Positions 1-8,875 of a DNA stretch of 64,000 bases are shown one piece after another. The notes beneath the pieces were generated by a model. The model did no database searches. It worked only from the letters and a program-made list of their open reading frames with translations, and was not told the origin of the DNA. The position numbers and the translations under genes were made by a program. Positions within the stretch are counted from its first letter, which is position 1; the number at the start of each line of letters is the position of its first letter. This DNA is from an uncultured Pelagibacteraceae bacterium (GTDB lineage Bacteria > Pseudomonadota > Alphaproteobacteria > Pelagibacterales > Pelagibacteraceae): positions 111,715-175,714 of the forward strand of contig CACGIZ010000002.1 in the NCBI GenBank assembly GCA_902573235.1, read 5' to 3'.

Positions 1-102
1 TCTAATCCTTTAACTAATTTCTTAAGAAACACTTTTTTAAAGAGATTGGTTAAAAATAAAAAATTTTTAGAAAATTATTTGGGAAAAATTTACAAAAATT
101 AG
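1..102 (+). CDS. 3' end of an unidentified protein-coding gene (partial)
   Basis: The first reading frame is open from the window edge to a TAG at 100-102, giving the last 33 codons of a gene that begins upstream. The peptide is basic and hydrophobic and ends in LGKIYKN. Its stop shares four bases (TTAG, 99-102) with the stop of the convergent methyltransferase gene, the same arrangement seen at three other gene ends here, which supports it being real. The tail vaguely resembles the C-terminus of UbiH/COQ6-type flavin hydroxylases, but it is too short to assign. Confidence 0.45.
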   Translation, partial: SNPLTNFLRNTFLKRLVKNKKFLENYLGKIYKN

Positions 103-1169
103 TTATTTGAAATTAATCTTTGTCTTAAATAATCAATGGGAACAGCCCGACCATTTAAATTATAGTGCCAATAAGTCCATCCATTACAGCTTTCAGCACC
201 CAAAATTGTAGCTGCTACTTTGTGAATTGAACCTTCTGTTTGATCGTGTTTAATACTGCCATCAGCCATGATTTTTGCGCTAATTTTCTTCTTATCATCG
301 AAAATTGTTGTGCCTGGTTTAATTATTCCTAATTCAACTAATGAACCAAAAGGTATTCTTGGTTTAGATCTACCATTCTGGAGAGTGTCTAAATAATGAT
401 CTTCAATAGGCTTTGTTTTTTTTAATCTTTGTTCAGCGGCTTTAAAATATGATTTTTCTTTCTCAATACCATAATAATTTCTTCCCAATTTTTTAGCAAC
501 TGTTGCAGTTGTTCCAGATCCTAAAAAAGGATCTAAAACTAAATCATCTTTATTTGATGTTGCTAATAAAATCCTGTGAAGCAGAGCCTCTGGTTTTTGT
601 GTAGAATGTACTTTTTTACCATTTTTTTTTAGTCTCTCTGGGCCGTTACAAATCGGCAGTTCCCAATTAGATCTCATTTGAAGGTCATCATTTAAACACT
701 TTAAGGATTGATAATTAAAAGTGTATTTTGATTTTTCAGATTTTGAGGCCCAAATTAAAGTTTCATGAGCATTGGTAAAACGAGTTCCTCTAAAATTTGG
801 CATCGGATTTTTTTTATTCCAAATAACATCATTTAAAATCCAATAACCTAAATTTTGAATTGCTGTCCCAACCCTAAAAATATTGTGATAACTACCAATT
901 ACCCAAATAGCTCCATTCTTTTTTAAAATTCTTTTACATTCGCTTAACCATGAGTAAGTAAAATCATCATATTTTTTGAAATTTTCAAATTGATCCCATT
1001 TATCATTCACTGCACTAACTTTAGATCTATCCGGTCTTGTAAGTTCACTCTTAAGTTGTAGATTGTAAGGAGGGTCAGCAAAAATTAATTCAAAAGTCTC
1101 ATCAGGGATTTTTTTTAATTCTTTTAAACTATCTCCGTTAATTAATTTATTTTTTAAGTTTAAATTCAT
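99..1169 (-). CDS. ccrM: CcrM-type adenine-N6 DNA methyltransferase (GANTC)
   Basis: Cell-cycle DNA methyltransferase that adds N6-methyl groups to adenine in GANTC. Visible are the catalytic DPPY motif (residues 32-35), a middle target-recognition region, and the S-adenosylmethionine site DPFLGSGT (213-220). This order is typical of beta-class enzymes. The last ~85 residues, containing ADGSIKHDQTEGSIHKVAA and a WTYWHYN ending, match the extra C-terminal domain of CcrM orthologues. At 356 aa it has the normal CcrM length. I chose the ATG at 1169; the frame stays open to a TTG at 1211, but the region between holds a good promoter with GANTC sites. It follows rnhB on the same strand, a common alphaproteobacterial order. 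GANTC specificity is inferred from family membership. Confidence 0.93.
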   Translation of the reverse strand: MNLNLKNKLINGDSLKELKKIPDETFELIFADPPYNLQLKSELTRPDRSKVSAVNDKWDQFENFKKYDDFTYSWLSECKRILKKNGAIWVIGSYHNIFRVGTAIQNLGYWILNDVIWNKKNPMPNFRGTRFTNAHETLIWASKSEKSKYTFNYQSLKCLNDDLQMRSNWELPICNGPERLKKNGKKVHSTQKPEALLHRILLATSNKDDLVLDPFLGSGTTATVAKKLGRNYYGIEKEKSYFKAAEQRLKKTKPIEDHYLDTLQNGRSKPRIPFGSLVELGIIKPGTTIFDDKKKISAKIMADGSIKHDQTEGSIHKVAATILGAESCNGWTYWHYNLNGRAVPIDYLRQRLISNN

Positions 1170-1182
1170 TTTATAAAAACAA

Positions 1183-1211
1183 ATTAGACTCCAAAAAGAT
1201 TCTTGGGTCAA
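1183..1211 (-). promoter_or_regulatory. Predicted sigma-70 promoter of ccrM, containing GANTC sites
   Basis: Read on the minus strand there is a -35 TTGACC (1206-1211), a 17-base spacer and a -10 TCTAAT (1183-1188), 13 bases before the ccrM ATG, which implies a very short leader. A GAATC lies inside the spacer (1198-1202) and a GAGTC (1187-1191) covers the first two bases of the -10. This is seen in sequence; activity is inferred. Confidence 0.55.
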
Positions 1212-1235
1212 CCTACGATTGAATTATTTGGATTC
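1187..1235. promoter_or_regulatory. Cluster of three GANTC methylation sites upstream of ccrM
   Basis: Plus-strand sites GACTC (1187-1191), GATTC (1198-1202) and GATTC (1231-1235) lie within the 119-bp rnhB-ccrM gap. The gene behind them encodes the enzyme expected to methylate them, so they are candidate autoregulatory sites. Caulobacter ccrM is known to carry GANTC sites in its leader whose methylation shuts the gene off. Confidence 0.6.
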
Positions 1236-1288
1236 AATTAGTGCAAAGTTTTTTTAAGATAACAATATGTTGTGTTTCTACGTGAAAC

Positions 1289-1849
1289 CTATTTTTTTTT
1301 CTTAAATGGTGAAAAAGTTTTACGATGATGGGGTGAAATTCCCAACCTTTTTATTGCTTTTAAATGTTGTCGTGTTCCATAACCAAAATTTTGACTCCAA
1401 TTGTAACCCTTAAATTTTTTTCCTAGTTTAATTATCATCTTATCACGGCTAACTTTAGCAATAATTGATGCTGCAGATATTGACGCTATCTTTTGGTCTC
1501 CCTTAATAACCGATCTTAAATTATAATTTTTCATATCAGGCAATTTATTTCCATCAATTAAAACTAGTTCAGGTTTTTTTTTTAAATTTTTAATAGCTCT
1601 TTTCATTGCTAATAAACTTGCATTAAGGATATTTATTTTTTCAATTTCTTTAGCTGATGCTTTTCCAACTGCCCATATAGAATTTTTTTTTATATATGTT
1701 GCTAAAATTTCTCTTCTATTTCTTGGTAAAATCTTTGAGTCTTTTAATACTTTTGTATTAATATTCTTGTTTAATATTACAGCTGCCGCATAAACTGGGC
1801 CAATTAAACTTCCACGGCCAACTTCATCAACACCAGCTACTTTTTTCAT
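1289..1849 (-). CDS. rnhB: Ribonuclease HII
   Basis: Cuts RNA within RNA:DNA hybrids, removing primers and single misincorporated ribonucleotides. The N-terminus has the hallmark DEVGRGSLIGP (acidic residues 8-9), followed by LIDGNKLP and AKVSRDKMI, which supply the other catalytic aspartates. The C-terminal half has NFGYGTRQHLKAI and GISPHHRKTF, characteristic of type 2 enzymes. At 186 aa it is slightly short but complete. It starts one base inside the stop of the uracil-glycosylase gene (TAATG) and precedes ccrM, so the three minus-strand genes are probably co-transcribed, with ccrM also having its own promoter. Confidence 0.95.
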   Translation of the reverse strand: MKKVAGVDEVGRGSLIGPVYAAAVILNKNINTKVLKDSKILPRNRREILATYIKKNSIWAVGKASAKEIEKINILNASLLAMKRAIKNLKKKPELVLIDGNKLPDMKNYNLRSVIKGDQKIASISAASIIAKVSRDKMIIKLGKKFKGYNWSQNFGYGTRQHLKAIKRLGISPHHRKTFSPFKKKK

Positions 1850-2559
1850 TAAATATTAATGTTCAAATCTTGGATTTTTTTTCTTATTTTTTTTAAGTCT
1901 TCCCATGAATATTTTTTATTGTCGGGGTATCTCATTAAATAAGAGGCACTAAAAGTAATCATAACAGGAAAAGTTTTATCTTTAATAATAATTTCTTTCC
2001 ATTTACCTCTTTCATCAGAGATTTTGCCATTTATTCCTGTGAGACATTCCATTGCAGTACTGCCCATTAATATTATTATTTTAGGGTTTATAATTGACGA
2101 ATGTTCAATTAAAAATGATGAATACCTTCTAATTTCTTGGCTTGTTGGCTTTCTATCCTCTGGAGGTCTAAAATTTATTGAATATGTTGTATAGACTTTT
2201 TCTTTATCAATATTGATTGCTAATAGCATCTTATTTAATAATTTTCCAACTTCACCTTGAAAAGGTAATCCGGAATTATCCTCTTCAATTCCGGGAGCTT
2301 CTCCAATTATCATTATTGGACTATTTATATCACCGTCACCCAACACTAGATTCTTTGAATTACTTTTTAAAATACAATTTTCAATTGAATTTATTTTTTC
2401 TTTTAGGTTAGAGAGTTTTTCTTTTTTATTGTCTTTATCATTTTCTTCAAAAACTTTAAATCTATTAAGTGGCTTACTACTAAAAATGTAGTCTGGTTCA
2501 ACACTTTCTATTAAATCCTGAACATATTTGGCATTTTGATTTAAAGTCTTTTTAGCCAT
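1849..2559 (-). CDS. Family-4-like uracil-DNA glycosylase, divergent
   Basis: Related to the family-4 uracil-DNA glycosylases, which remove uracil from DNA. Motif 1 is visible as GEAPGIEEDNSGLPFQGEVG (~86-105), and FRPPEDRKPTSQEI corresponds to the family's RPPxNRxPTxxE segment. Several expected residues are missing. The protein has only two cysteines (in ENCIL and MECLTG), too few for the usual 4Fe-4S cluster, and the C-terminal HPxYLLR motif reads SASYLMR, without its histidine. The first ~70 residues are charged and low-complexity. It could be an active variant, a binding protein or a decayed enzyme. It starts only 11 bp from the divergent TPR gene. Confidence 0.75.
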   Translation of the reverse strand: MAKKTLNQNAKYVQDLIESVEPDYIFSSKPLNRFKVFEENDKDNKKEKLSNLKEKINSIENCILKSNSKNLVLGDGDINSPIMIIGEAPGIEEDNSGLPFQGEVGKLLNKMLLAINIDKEKVYTTYSINFRPPEDRKPTSQEIRRYSSFLIEHSSIINPKIIILMGSTAMECLTGINGKISDERGKWKEIIIKDKTFPVMITFSASYLMRYPDNKKYSWEDLKKIRKKIQDLNINI

Positions 2560-2570
2560 AAAGTACTATT

Positions 2571-4259
2571 ATGTTAGTAAAAAATATTAAATTTATCATA
2601 CTAATTTTTTTATTTTATCAGACACCTGTAAATTCTAAAAGTGTTAGTTTTGATGATTTTAATTCAAAAAATTTATCGAGATATTTTTCAGGAATAGTGG
2701 CTTATGAAAATAAAGATAATTCATCAGCTTTAAATTTTTTTAACTCATCTAAAATTTTACTTGATCAACATGATCCTTTTTTAAAGAGATATATATACTC
2801 TTTAGTTTTAGAAAATAAGATTTCACAAGCAATAAATATAATAAAAAGAAATAAGAATAAAAACAACACTGATTACTTTGATGCACATCTGTTGTTAATT
2901 ATAGATTATCTAAAAAAAAATGACTTAACTGGAGCTTATTCACATTTGATTGAGATGGAAAACTTTGTCTCTGATGACAGGGTTGATGCGGCTATTCTAG
3001 AAAGTCTTAAAGACTATATTTTCACCTTTAAAGAAATAAAAATTTTAAAAAATAAAAAAAACTTCGGAAAGTTGTCGAGTATTTCTGAAGCGTTCCAAAG
3101 ATGCTACATTCAGGATAATAATACAGATGCTTATTTTTCAAAATTGATAAACAATCCTGAGATAGATTACAGTAGATATATTTTCTTTTATTTAGCCTAT
3201 TTAATTGAAAATAACAGAATAATTGAAGCTAAAAAAATCACAGATGATATCCATTACATCAATTCAACACTTTTGTTATCACAAGGAAAAAGTTGGATTG
3301 AGAAAGGAAATTTTGATCAATTTCAAAAAGTTTTTTCTTGTAGAAACCCAAATGACATAATTAGTGAATTTTTATTTTTAATCTCCAATTTATATTCATC
3401 AGAAGATAGCTTTGAAAAGTCTAATTTTTATCTAAATTTATCAAATTTTTTAAATCCTAAATTTATTTTTAATTTATCTTTAGTTGCTGAAAACCAATAT
3501 CTTAATAAAGAATATAAAAAAGCTAGAAAAACTTTAAAAAAACTAAACAATAAAAACAACATTTTTTATGACTGGTATCGAATAAAGAAAGAAGCTCAAA
3601 TTATAGCTAAAGAAGTTGGTAATAATGAGTCGCTTAACTTTATTAATTCAGAATTTAAAGAAATTGTCTCTCCTAATAAAAAAATATTATTTGATATGGC
3701 AAATTTTTATAAAAATTTTAAAAAATATGATGAAGCGATTATTTATTATACTCAACTAATTGAAATATTTAATGATAATTCAGAAATTAAGCAGGATCTA
3801 CTTTACAGAAGGGGAGGCACTTATGAAAGAATGAAAGAATATTCAAAATCAGATAAAGACTTGCAAGACTCTCTTAAAATAGATCCAGATGATGCTTATG
3901 TTTTAAATTATTTGGCTTATTCCTGGCTTGAAAGAAATTTTAAAATTGAAGAAGCCATTAAGATGCTTGAAATAGCTTATGAATTAGAGAGCGATGATCC
4001 TTACATAATAGACTCTATTGGTTGGGCTTATTATTTGACTAATGATTATAAAAAAGCTGAAAAATTTTTGAAAAGAGCAGTCGAATTAATGCCAGATGAC
4101 TCCATTGTTAACGATCATTACGGAGATATTCTTTGGAAATTAAATAGAAAAATTCAAGCAAGATATTTTTGGCGTAACGTACTAAAAATGGAGGATGTAG
4201 ATGAGGAAATGTTAGATAAAATAAATAAAAAAATTATTGAAGGACTTAAAAACTCATAA
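2571..4259 (+). CDS. Secreted TPR-repeat protein
   Basis: A 562-aa protein with an N-terminal hydrophobic signal (about residues 8-22, ending near VNSKS), so probably exported to the periplasm or outer membrane. The rest is helical. Clear tetratricopeptide repeats occur in the C-terminal third, for example around YDEAIIYYTQLIEIF, YSKSDKDLQDSLKIDPDDAYV, IEEAIKMLEIAYELESDDPYI and YKKAEKFLKRAVELMPDDSIV. TPR domains are protein-binding scaffolds and the partner is not evident. A TPR gene directly before ispE is a familiar alphaproteobacterial arrangement. The stop TAA (4257-4259) is followed one base later by the ispE ATG, indicating one transcript. Confidence 0.85.
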   Translation: MLVKNIKFIILIFLFYQTPVNSKSVSFDDFNSKNLSRYFSGIVAYENKDNSSALNFFNSSKILLDQHDPFLKRYIYSLVLENKISQAINIIKRNKNKNNTDYFDAHLLLIIDYLKKNDLTGAYSHLIEMENFVSDDRVDAAILESLKDYIFTFKEIKILKNKKNFGKLSSISEAFQRCYIQDNNTDAYFSKLINNPEIDYSRYIFFYLAYLIENNRIIEAKKITDDIHYINSTLLLSQGKSWIEKGNFDQFQKVFSCRNPNDIISEFLFLISNLYSSEDSFEKSNFYLNLSNFLNPKFIFNLSLVAENQYLNKEYKKARKTLKKLNNKNNIFYDWYRIKKEAQIIAKEVGNNESLNFINSEFKEIVSPNKKILFDMANFYKNFKKYDEAIIYYTQLIEIFNDNSEIKQDLLYRRGGTYERMKEYSKSDKDLQDSLKIDPDDAYVLNYLAYSWLERNFKIEEAIKMLEIAYELESDDPYIIDSIGWAYYLTNDYKKAEKFLKRAVELMPDDSIVNDHYGDILWKLNRKIQARYFWRNVLKMEDVDEEMLDKINKKIIEGLKNS

Positions 4260-4260
4260 T

Positions 4261-5106
4261 ATGTCCTATGACAAAATAAAATCTCATGCCAAAATTAATC
4301 TAGCCTTAAACATAATAGGCAAAACTCATTTATTACATAAAATAGAGTCTATTATTGCCTTTTTATCTTTACATGATGAAATATTCATAAAAAAAATCAA
4401 TTCTGATAAACATATAATTTCTTTCAGAGGCAAATTTTCTAAAGGGATAGGTAAAAATAATTCAATAGCTAAATTGCTAGAATTGCTCGAGAAGAAAAAA
4501 TTTCTCAAAAATAAAAAATTCCTTATAAAAGTAAAAAAAATGGTACCCACTAAAGCTGGCTTGGGAGGTGGATCTATGAATGCCGCTACACTTTTAAAAT
4601 ATTTTGTAAAAAAAAAGCTTATAAATATTTCTAAAAAAGAAATAATTATGATTTCAAAATTAATTGGATCTGACGTGATTTTAGGCCAAAGGTTTGTTAA
4701 CTCAGTTTTAACTTCAAATAATAAAATTAGATATTTCAAAAACACTGAAAAAATTTATACTTTAATTATGAAACCTAATTTTGGATGTTCTACTAAGGAA
4801 ATTTACTCAAAAGTTATAAAATTTGATAAATCAAGTTTAAATCAACCTCATAAAAAGATGTTCAATTTAAATTTCCTATCTAAGATGAAAAATTCTTTAG
4901 AGCCAATAGCATTTTCTAAACATCCAAAACTAAAAGCTATAAAGACTTATTTAGAATTTTCATCAAAAGCAATTTTTGTAAGAATGACTGGATCAGGTTC
5001 AGCATTAATTGCTTATTTTAATTCCAAGAAAAAATGTGAAAATGCAAAGAAACTGTTTATTAAAAAGTATAAAAATTACTGGTGTGTAGCATCAAAAACT
5101 ATATAA
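4261..5106 (+). CDS. ispE: 4-diphosphocytidyl-2-C-methyl-D-erythritol kinase
   Basis: Phosphorylates CDP-methylerythritol in the non-mevalonate (MEP) pathway to isoprenoid precursors. It is a GHMP kinase: SHAKINLALNIIGK at the N-terminus is the substrate-side strand, PTKAGLGGGSMNAA (~97-110) is the ATP loop, and MTGSGSALIAYF near the end is the third GHMP motif. At 281 aa the length is normal. I used the ATG at 4261, which gives the family's usual N-terminus; an in-frame ATG 24 bases earlier lies inside the TPR gene. Overall sequence is lysine-rich from A/T bias. Confidence 0.93.
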   Translation: MSYDKIKSHAKINLALNIIGKTHLLHKIESIIAFLSLHDEIFIKKINSDKHIISFRGKFSKGIGKNNSIAKLLELLEKKKFLKNKKFLIKVKKMVPTKAGLGGGSMNAATLLKYFVKKKLINISKKEIIMISKLIGSDVILGQRFVNSVLTSNNKIRYFKNTEKIYTLIMKPNFGCSTKEIYSKVIKFDKSSLNQPHKKMFNLNFLSKMKNSLEPIAFSKHPKLKAIKTYLEFSSKAIFVRMTGSGSALIAYFNSKKKCENAKKLFIKKYKNYWCVASKTI

Positions 5107-5139
5107 ATTTTATTTTTTTGTGTTATACGAAATTAATAT

Positions 5140-5213
5140 TGGGGCGTAGCCAAGCGGTAAGGCACGGGTTTTTGGTACCTGCATCCTAGGTTCGAATCCT
5201 AGCGCCCCAGCCA
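5140..5213 (+). tRNA. tRNA-Gln (anticodon TTG)
   Basis: A 74-base cloverleaf. The acceptor TGGGGCG (5140-5146) pairs perfectly with CGCCCCA (5203-5209), the discriminator is G, and CCA is encoded. The anticodon arm has loop TTTTGGT with anticodon TTG. The D loop AGCGGTA has the usual GG and the T loop TTCGAAT is canonical. It ends three bases before the CCA-adding enzyme gene, so the tRNA and that mRNA probably share a transcript. Confidence 0.97.
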
Positions 5214-5216
5214 AAT

Positions 5217-6491
5217 ATGAGAACCTTTTTAGATAAAATTTTTTTTAGATCAAACAACTTGAATTATTTAAGTAATAAAATAAAAAATCTCACAAATAAT
5301 ACGCCCGTAAGAAAAATATTTGATGCAATAAATGAATACTCTGAAGAAAGTGAAATTCGATACGTTGGCGGTTGCGTTAGAAAAATCATAAATAACGAAA
5401 AAGTTGATGATATTGATTTAGCAACAAATTTGGTGCCAGGACAAGTTTGCGAGACCTTAAAAAAAAAAGAAATAAATTATTATGAGAGTGGAATTGATCA
5501 TGGAACAATCACAGCTTTAATTGATAATTATAAATTTGAAATAACAACTTTAAGAAAAGATGTTTTAACAGATGGAAGACATGCCAAGGTTGAATTTACA
5601 AATAATTGGAAAGATGATGCTTCAAGGAGAGATTTTACAATTAACGCAATTTATTCTGATGCTGAAGGAAACTTATTTGATCCGTATAATGGTAAAAAAG
5701 ACTTAGAAGAGGGCTGCATAAATTTTATTGGAGATGTAAACAAAAGAATACAAGAGGATTATCTAAGAATACTAAGGTATATAAGATTTTTTTTGAATTA
5801 TTCAAAACAACCTCATAATTTAGAAATTTTAAGAAAATTGAAAATAAATATTGGTGGAGTTTCAAAACTTTCGAAAGAAAGATTGCTAGATGAATTAAAA
5901 AAAATATTTAAGTTAGGTACTTTAGAAAAATTAATTAATGAAAAATTAAGTTTAGAATTAATTTTAATTATTTTTCCTGAATTAAAGAATTATAACCTTT
6001 TTAATAAACTTAACTCAGAAAAAAGAAATGTTTTGAGAGAAGTTGATTTTATTTTTTTACTATCTCTGATGATAATAGATAACTCTGATAATGTAGATTA
6101 TTTTTTATATAAATATAATCTTTCTAAAAAAGATCAAAAAAGAATCAAGATTATTTATGGTTTCTATAAAGATAAGTTTAATTTAAAAAAATTTACTCAA
6201 TATAACTTTAATGAATATTTTTATTATGAGGGTAATCAAGCTGTCCTAGATGTTTTGAGATTTAAAGTAATTAAATCAAAAAAAATAGATAAATCACTCA
6301 TTGAACTAATCGAATACTATAAAAATAAGCCAATACCCAAAATGCCTATTGGAGCTGAATTATTAATGCAAAAATATAAAATACCTGAAGGAAAAGAATT
6401 AGGAGTAAAATTAAAAAAGATTGAGGTAGAGTGGGTAAAAAATAATTTTACTATCTCGGATAAACAAGTTGAGAATATAATTGAGAATTAA
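5217..6491 (+). CDS. cca: CCA tRNA nucleotidyltransferase / poly(A) polymerase family
   Basis: Class II nucleotidyltransferase that adds or repairs the 3' CCA of tRNAs. The head domain shows [13 protein letters not shown] followed by DDIDLAT, which supplies the two metal-binding aspartates, then ITTLRKD and [12 protein letters not shown], the family's conserved strand and RRDxTxNA motif. The flexible loop and RNA-binding domain follow ([12 protein letters not shown]). The helical C-terminus is poorly conserved. At 424 aa it is the alphaproteobacterial size. The polymerase versus CCA-adding distinction cannot be made with certainty by eye. Its stop shares the TTAA at 6488-6491 with the convergent greA. 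Confidence 0.9.
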   Translation: MRTFLDKIFFRSNNLNYLSNKIKNLTNNTPVRKIFDAINEYSEESEIRYVGGCVRKIINNEKVDDIDLATNLVPGQVCETLKKKEINYYESGIDHGTITALIDNYKFEITTLRKDVLTDGRHAKVEFTNNWKDDASRRDFTINAIYSDAEGNLFDPYNGKKDLEEGCINFIGDVNKRIQEDYLRILRYIRFFLNYSKQPHNLEILRKLKINIGGVSKLSKERLLDELKKIFKLGTLEKLINEKLSLELILIIFPELKNYNLFNKLNSEKRNVLREVDFIFLLSLMIIDNSDNVDYFLYKYNLSKKDQKRIKIIYGFYKDKFNLKKFTQYNFNEYFYYEGNQAVLDVLRFKVIKSKKIDKSLIELIEYYKNKPIPKMPIGAELLMQKYKIPEGKELGVKLKKIEVEWVKNNFTISDKQVENIIEN

Positions 6492-6964
6492 ATATATTTT
6501 ACATCCTTAATTTCAAAATTTTTAACACCAGCAGGTGTATTTATCTCAACTAAATCATTTTTATTTTTTCCAATCAAACCTTTACCTATGGGTGATTGAA
6601 AATAAATTAGTTTTTGTTTTAAATCGGCCTCATCTTTTCCAACTATTTTATAGTTTATATTTTCACCGGTGTCTAAATTTTCTAAAAAAACTGTTGAGCC
6701 AAAAATTACTTTTCCATCATTATTTATCTTTGTAACATCAATTACATTGGCTCTTGCAATTATATCATTAATTTCAGTTATTCTTCCTTCGTTATGTGAT
6801 TGTTCTTCTTTTGCTGCATGATACTCAGCATTTTCTTTAAGATCACCATGTGATCTTGCTTCAGCAATTGCCGCAACAATTTCCGGTCTTTTTTTTTCTT
6901 TTAAAAAAATTAATTCCTCTTTTAGTTTATTTAAGCCATTTAAAGTAATAGGTTCTTTATCCAT
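6488..6964 (-). CDS. greA: Transcription elongation factor GreA
   Basis: Reactivates backtracked RNA polymerase by stimulating transcript cleavage. The 158-aa protein has the N-terminal coiled coil with the tip residues in [16 protein letters not shown] (the acidic D and E act in the secondary channel) and the C-terminal FKBP-like domain ending in [21 protein letters not shown]. Length and layout are normal. It is the last of a minus-strand trio with trmL and hemF, starting one base after the hemF stop. Confidence 0.97.
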   Translation of the reverse strand: MDKEPITLNGLNKLKEELIFLKEKKRPEIVAAIAEARSHGDLKENAEYHAAKEEQSHNEGRITEINDIIARANVIDVTKINNDGKVIFGSTVFLENLDTGENINYKIVGKDEADLKQKLIYFQSPIGKGLIGKNKNDLVEINTPAGVKNFEIKDVKYI

Positions 6965-6965
6965 A

Positions 6966-7793
6966 TTATTTCCATTTTGCTAAAGGAGGTAAGGACATCA
7001 ATATACCTTCAATGTTTCCTCCTGTTTGTAATCCAAATTTTGTTCCTCTGTCATACAATAAGTTAAATTCTGTGTATCTACCTCTTTTAATATATTGCAA
7101 TTCTTTATCATTAAAAGTCCATTTTCTTTTCATTTTTTTTTTTATAATTTTTTGAAAAATATATTGAAATGTAATCCCCACATCTCGAACGAATTTAAAG
7201 TCTTTTTCGAAATTATTTTTTTTATAATCAAAGAAAATTCCTCCTATTCCTCTCGGTTCTTTTCTGTGTGGCAAATAAAAATATTCATCACACCATTTTT
7301 TATATTTTGAATAGTAGTTTTTATTATGTCTATTACACATATCTTTTAAAATTTTATGAAAATCTTTTTTTTCATTTTGATCGTTTTTAGATTGAGTTAC
7401 ATCCATTCCTCCACCAAACCAGTCCAGAGTGGTACAAATATATCTAGTATTAAAATGCATAGCTGGAATTTGAGGATTTTTCATGTGCATAACAACCGAA
7501 ATTCCAGATGCCCAAAATCTTGGATTTTTTTTTGCTCCAGGAATATTTTTTTGAAGTTTTTTTGGAAATTTTCCGTAAACTTTTGAGTAGTTTACTCCGA
7601 CTTTATCAAAAATTTTCCCATTTTTTAAAATCCTATATTCTCCTCCACCTTCATCTTTTTTTAGATTTCTTTTCCAATTTGTAGATTTAAATTTTGCATT
7701 TTTCTTCTCTAGTTTATTTATTGACTCGCAAATAGAGTCTTGCAACATTTTAAACCAGTTACTTGCTAATTCTTTTTTTATTTCTAAGTCCAT
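6966..7793 (-). CDS. hemF: Oxygen-dependent coproporphyrinogen III oxidase
   Basis: Converts coproporphyrinogen III to protoporphyrinogen IX in haem synthesis using O2, which fits an aerobic organism. Recognisable segments include [20 protein letters not shown] (Gly-rich N-terminal region), [21 protein letters not shown] with the conserved histidines, the signature around [21 protein letters not shown], and the ending [22 protein letters not shown]. At 275 aa it is compact but complete. Haem made here serves the bc1 complex encoded about 1 kb away. It abuts trmL directly. Confidence 0.96.
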   Translation of the reverse strand: MDLEIKKELASNWFKMLQDSICESINKLEKKNAKFKSTNWKRNLKKDEGGGEYRILKNGKIFDKVGVNYSKVYGKFPKKLQKNIPGAKKNPRFWASGISVVMHMKNPQIPAMHFNTRYICTTLDWFGGGMDVTQSKNDQNEKKDFHKILKDMCNRHNKNYYSKYKKWCDEYFYLPHRKEPRGIGGIFFDYKKNNFEKDFKFVRDVGITFQYIFQKIIKKKMKRKWTFNDKELQYIKRGRYTEFNLLYDRGTKFGLQTGGNIEGILMSLPPLAKWK

Positions 7794-8267
7794 TTAGATC
7801 AATTTAGTTTGTTTTAAACTTTCTGCCAATATTATTGAAACTGATGAGGCAATATTGAGTGAACGTTTATTATCTTTCATGGGTATTTTTAATCTAAATT
7901 TAACAAGTTTATGGATATTTTCAGGAACTCCTACACTTTCTCTACCAAATAAAATGGTATCATTTTTGTCAAATTTAAATTTTGTGTAAGATGTTGATGC
8001 TTTAGTAGTCATCAATATAATTCGCTGGTTTTTCTTGGATTCAAAAAAAATTTTTGAGCTTTGATAGAATTTAATTTCTTTCTCGTCCATATAATCCATA
8101 ACGACTCGCTTAAACCTTTTATCACTCATCAAAAAACCACAGGGTTCTATAATCTCTAATTTTGCACCTAAACAAGAGCAAGTTCTGATTATAGCCGCAG
8201 TATTCTGAGGAATATCTGGTTCAAATAAAGCAATTTTTGGCCCTTGATTTGTTGAATTCTGTGTCAT
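7794..8267 (-). CDS. trmL: tRNA (cytidine/uridine-34 2'-O)-methyltransferase
   Basis: SPOUT-fold RNA methyltransferase expected to 2'-O-methylate the wobble base of tRNA-Leu. The 157-aa protein shows the three SPOUT motifs: FEPDIPQNTAAIIRTC near the start, TILFGRESVGVPENIH in the middle, and RSLNIASSVSIILAESL at the end, which forms the trefoil knot binding S-adenosylmethionine. It begins 93 bp from the divergent petA. The first eight residues upstream of IALFEP are weakly conserved, so the start could be slightly later. Confidence 0.93.
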   Translation of the reverse strand: MTQNSTNQGPKIALFEPDIPQNTAAIIRTCSCLGAKLEIIEPCGFLMSDKRFKRVVMDYMDEKEIKFYQSSKIFFESKKNQRIILMTTKASTSYTKFKFDKNDTILFGRESVGVPENIHKLVKFRLKIPMKDNKRSLNIASSVSIILAESLKQTKLI

Positions 8268-8360
8268 TCTTTCAGTAGAAAATTTAATATTTTATATTAT
8301 ATGAAACCATATATTTAAGTAGAAATAATTTATATTGAGTATATTTAATTAAGCTAAATA

Positions 8361-8870
8361 ATGTCTGAAAAAAAAACTGATAGAAGAGATTTTTTATTCA
8401 CTGCCACATATGCTGTGGGAGCGGTAGGAGTTGCGGCAACAATCTGGCCAATGATTGATCAGATGAATCCTGATGCATCAGTTAAAGCTCTAGCTAGCAC
8501 AGAAGTGGATGTTAGTTCTGTCAATCCAGGAAAAACTATAACTGTGTTATGGAGAGGTAAACCTGTTTTTATAAGAAGAAGAACTCAAGATGAAATTGTA
8601 GAAGCAAAATCAGTAAGCTTAAAAGATTTAAAACATCCTGAGAAAGACGAAGATCGAGCTAAAAATCCAGAATGGTTAGTGATGCTAGGTGTTTGTACTC
8701 ATTTAGGTTGTGTCCCTTTAGATCAAAAGGGTGATTATAACGGTTGGTTTTGTCCATGTCATGGATCTCATTACGATATTTCTGGAAGAATTAGAAAAGG
8801 TCCTGCACCAACAAACATGGAAATTCCTAAATACGAATTTGTAAATGCGAATACAATTAAGATTGGATAA
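8361..8870 (+). CDS. petA: Ubiquinol-cytochrome c reductase, Rieske iron-sulfur subunit
   Basis: Carries the 2Fe-2S centre that takes the first electron from ubiquinol in the cytochrome bc1 complex. The N-terminus holds a twin-arginine motif (DRRDFLF) followed by a hydrophobic helix that stays as membrane anchor. The cluster ligands are in CTHLGC and CPCHGSHYD (each pair one Cys and one His), and the proline loop is [10 protein letters not shown]. It is 169 aa and first in petABC, with petB five bases downstream. Confidence 0.98.
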   Translation: MSEKKTDRRDFLFTATYAVGAVGVAATIWPMIDQMNPDASVKALASTEVDVSSVNPGKTITVLWRGKPVFIRRRTQDEIVEAKSVSLKDLKHPEKDEDRAKNPEWLVMLGVCTHLGCVPLDQKGDYNGWFCPCHGSHYDISGRIRKGPAPTNMEIPKYEFVNANTIKIG

Positions 8871-8875
8871 TTATT

